Shown: positions 63,214 to 64,000 of the stretch, in pieces
Layout of the letters: every line of letters starts with the position of its first letter
Numbering within the stretch: position 1 is the first letter of the stretch
Source of the DNA: Thiothrix subterranea
Lineage (GTDB): Bacteria > Pseudomonadota > Gammaproteobacteria > Thiotrichales > Thiotrichaceae
DNA length: 64,000 nucleotides
Direction: 5' to 3'
Assembly: GCF_030930995.1 (NCBI RefSeq)
Contig: NZ_CP133217.1
Span: 2,222,001 to 2,286,000, forward strand
Made by a program: the position numbers and the translations under genes
The notes under the pieces: model-generated
The model's input: only the letters and a program-made list of their open reading frames with translations
Told to the model about the DNA's origin: nothing
The model's database searches: none

Positions 63214-64000
63214 ATGCAAACCCTCCACGCCCAAAGCGTCCCGCTACACGGGACAAACCTCATCGAAGCCAGCGCTGGCACAGGTAAAACCTGGACGATT
63301 TCATGGCTCTACCTGCGCCTAATTACCGTCTACGGTCTCAAAGTCGACAAAATTCTGGTCGTTACCTATACCGAAGCCGCCACTGCCGAATTACGTGACC
63401 GCATCCGCAAACGCCTCGCCGATGCGCTCGCTTATCTGGAACAGCGCCCACATGCCGAAACCTACGAATCGCTGCCCCTCGAAGCCCCGCTCCATGACTG
63501 CATCCAACGCCTGCAACTGGCATTAGTGAGTTTTGACGAAGCGGCGGTCTTCACCATTCACGGTTTCTGCAAGCGTGTGTTATCCGAAAATGCCTTTGAA
63601 GCGCGGATGCCGTTTGAAACCGAGTTGGTAACAAACGAAGACAATTTGCTCACCGAATTAACCGACAAATTCTGGTATCAGCATTTTCTCAAGCCCGATG
63701 CGCTGCATTTGCGCTTGTTGCAAAAACGCGGGCTGACCCCGGATGGCTTGCTGGCAACCGTGCGCCATTTCATCGGCAAACCGTATTTGCACACCGATAT
63801 TCAGCCCGTCACCGCCGAGGCATTTGCGCAACGGCAAAGCGCTTTCGAGTCTGCCTTGCAAGCTTGCCAGCAACATTGGGCGAGTGAACGTGAGGCGATC
63901 ATTGGCTTATTGCTGAGTGGCGCACTCAACGGCAGCACCTACAGCAAGCGCTATGTACCGAATTGGGCGGGCAAACTCGATGCGTATTTCGCCAATCCAC
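63214..64000 (+). CDS. recB: Exodeoxyribonuclease V beta subunit RecB (N-terminal part)
   Basis: Helicase-nuclease subunit of RecBCD, which processes double-strand breaks. The window holds the first 262 codons from ATG 63214. Helicase motif I is LIEASAGTGKTWTI, motif Ia VVTYTEAATAELRDRI, and FTIHGFCKRVLSENAFE is the usual RecB segment. The frame is open to base 64000 and continues beyond. The 120 bp before it hold no other gene that I can see. recC and recD are not in view. Confidence 0.94.
   Translation, partial: MQTLHAQSVPLHGTNLIEASAGTGKTWTISWLYLRLITVYGLKVDKILVVTYTEAATAELRDRIRKRLADALAYLEQRPHAETYESLPLEAPLHDCIQRLQLALVSFDEAAVFTIHGFCKRVLSENAFEARMPFETELVTNEDNLLTELTDKFWYQHFLKPDALHLRLLQKRGLTPDGLLATVRHFIGKPYLHTDIQPVTAEAFAQRQSAFESALQACQQHWASEREAIIGLLLSGALNGSTYSKRYVPNWAGKLDAYFANP

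Overview
This window looks like part of the chromosome of a denitrifying gammaproteobacterium. Housekeeping neighbourhoods are gammaproteobacterial (prfB-lysS, bamD next to rluD-pgeF, aceEF-lpdA). The cytochrome cd1 nitrite reductase plus nitric oxide reductase set, a polyferredoxin and a Gly/Gln-rich secreted protein resembling sulfur-globule envelope proteins suggest a sulfur oxidiser of the Thiothrix type. The genus is an inference from remembered sequence character, not a search.

Layout. Positions 1-9950 are a denitrification island: the end of a Crp/Fnr regulator, norQ, a Fic protein, norEF, a TonB-dependent receptor, nirS, a polyferredoxin and norCB. Five FNR/NNR-type palindromes (TTRAY-N4-GTCAA) precede norQ, norE/TonB receptor, nirS and norC, so they probably form one NO/oxygen-responsive regulon. 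Positions 10000-36950 are core genome: prfB (with its programmed frameshift), lysS, gph, rpe, three paralogous outer-membrane barrels, bamD, rluD-pgeF-ABC ATPase, an HhH protein, galE, a Wza-like lipoprotein, two dynamin-like GTPases, potABCD, rnt, aceE-aceF-lpdA and a methyltransferase. GC-rich palindromic repeats are scattered here and have also been captured inside coding sequence, including the interdomain linkers of AceF and LpdA.

Positions 36950-54472 are the accessory region and the main discovery: a chromosomal integron read leftwards. The platform integrase (53411-54472) has lost about 120 codons, including its HxxR box and second His, so it should be dead. Next to its attI-like end sit two almost identical tandem copies of a 4,482-bp unit. 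Each unit carries an intact IntI-type integrase, a filamentous-phage II/X-type (rolling-circle) replication protein, two small proteins and its own attC-like site. Every junction falls at the G/TT crossover of attC recombination, so the unit behaves as a giant gene cassette that brings its own integrase and its own replication initiator. Downstream lie ordinary cassettes: an AlbA_2-TM protein, a trypsin-like protease, a TIR-GTPase and a Phd/VapC toxin-antitoxin pair. Two identical 1,930-bp group II introns sit in two of the attC sites on the opposite strand, as group IIC-attC introns do.

Positions 54750-64000 return to core genome: apbC/mrp, parC, htpX, pyrD, the Gly-rich secreted protein, hpt, a methylthioinosine phosphorylase-like gene, a YgfX-like membrane protein and the 5' part of recB, which runs off the window.

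The working model for the integron is that rolling-circle replication from the tandem array makes single strands whose folded attC is the substrate of IntI. The cassette would thus supply both the enzyme and the single-stranded substrate, and its integrase may also act for the disabled platform. This parallels how CTX-type filamentous phages exploit XerCD and tandem prophages, but here with an integron integrase. No tRNA, rRNA or CRISPR array was recognised.
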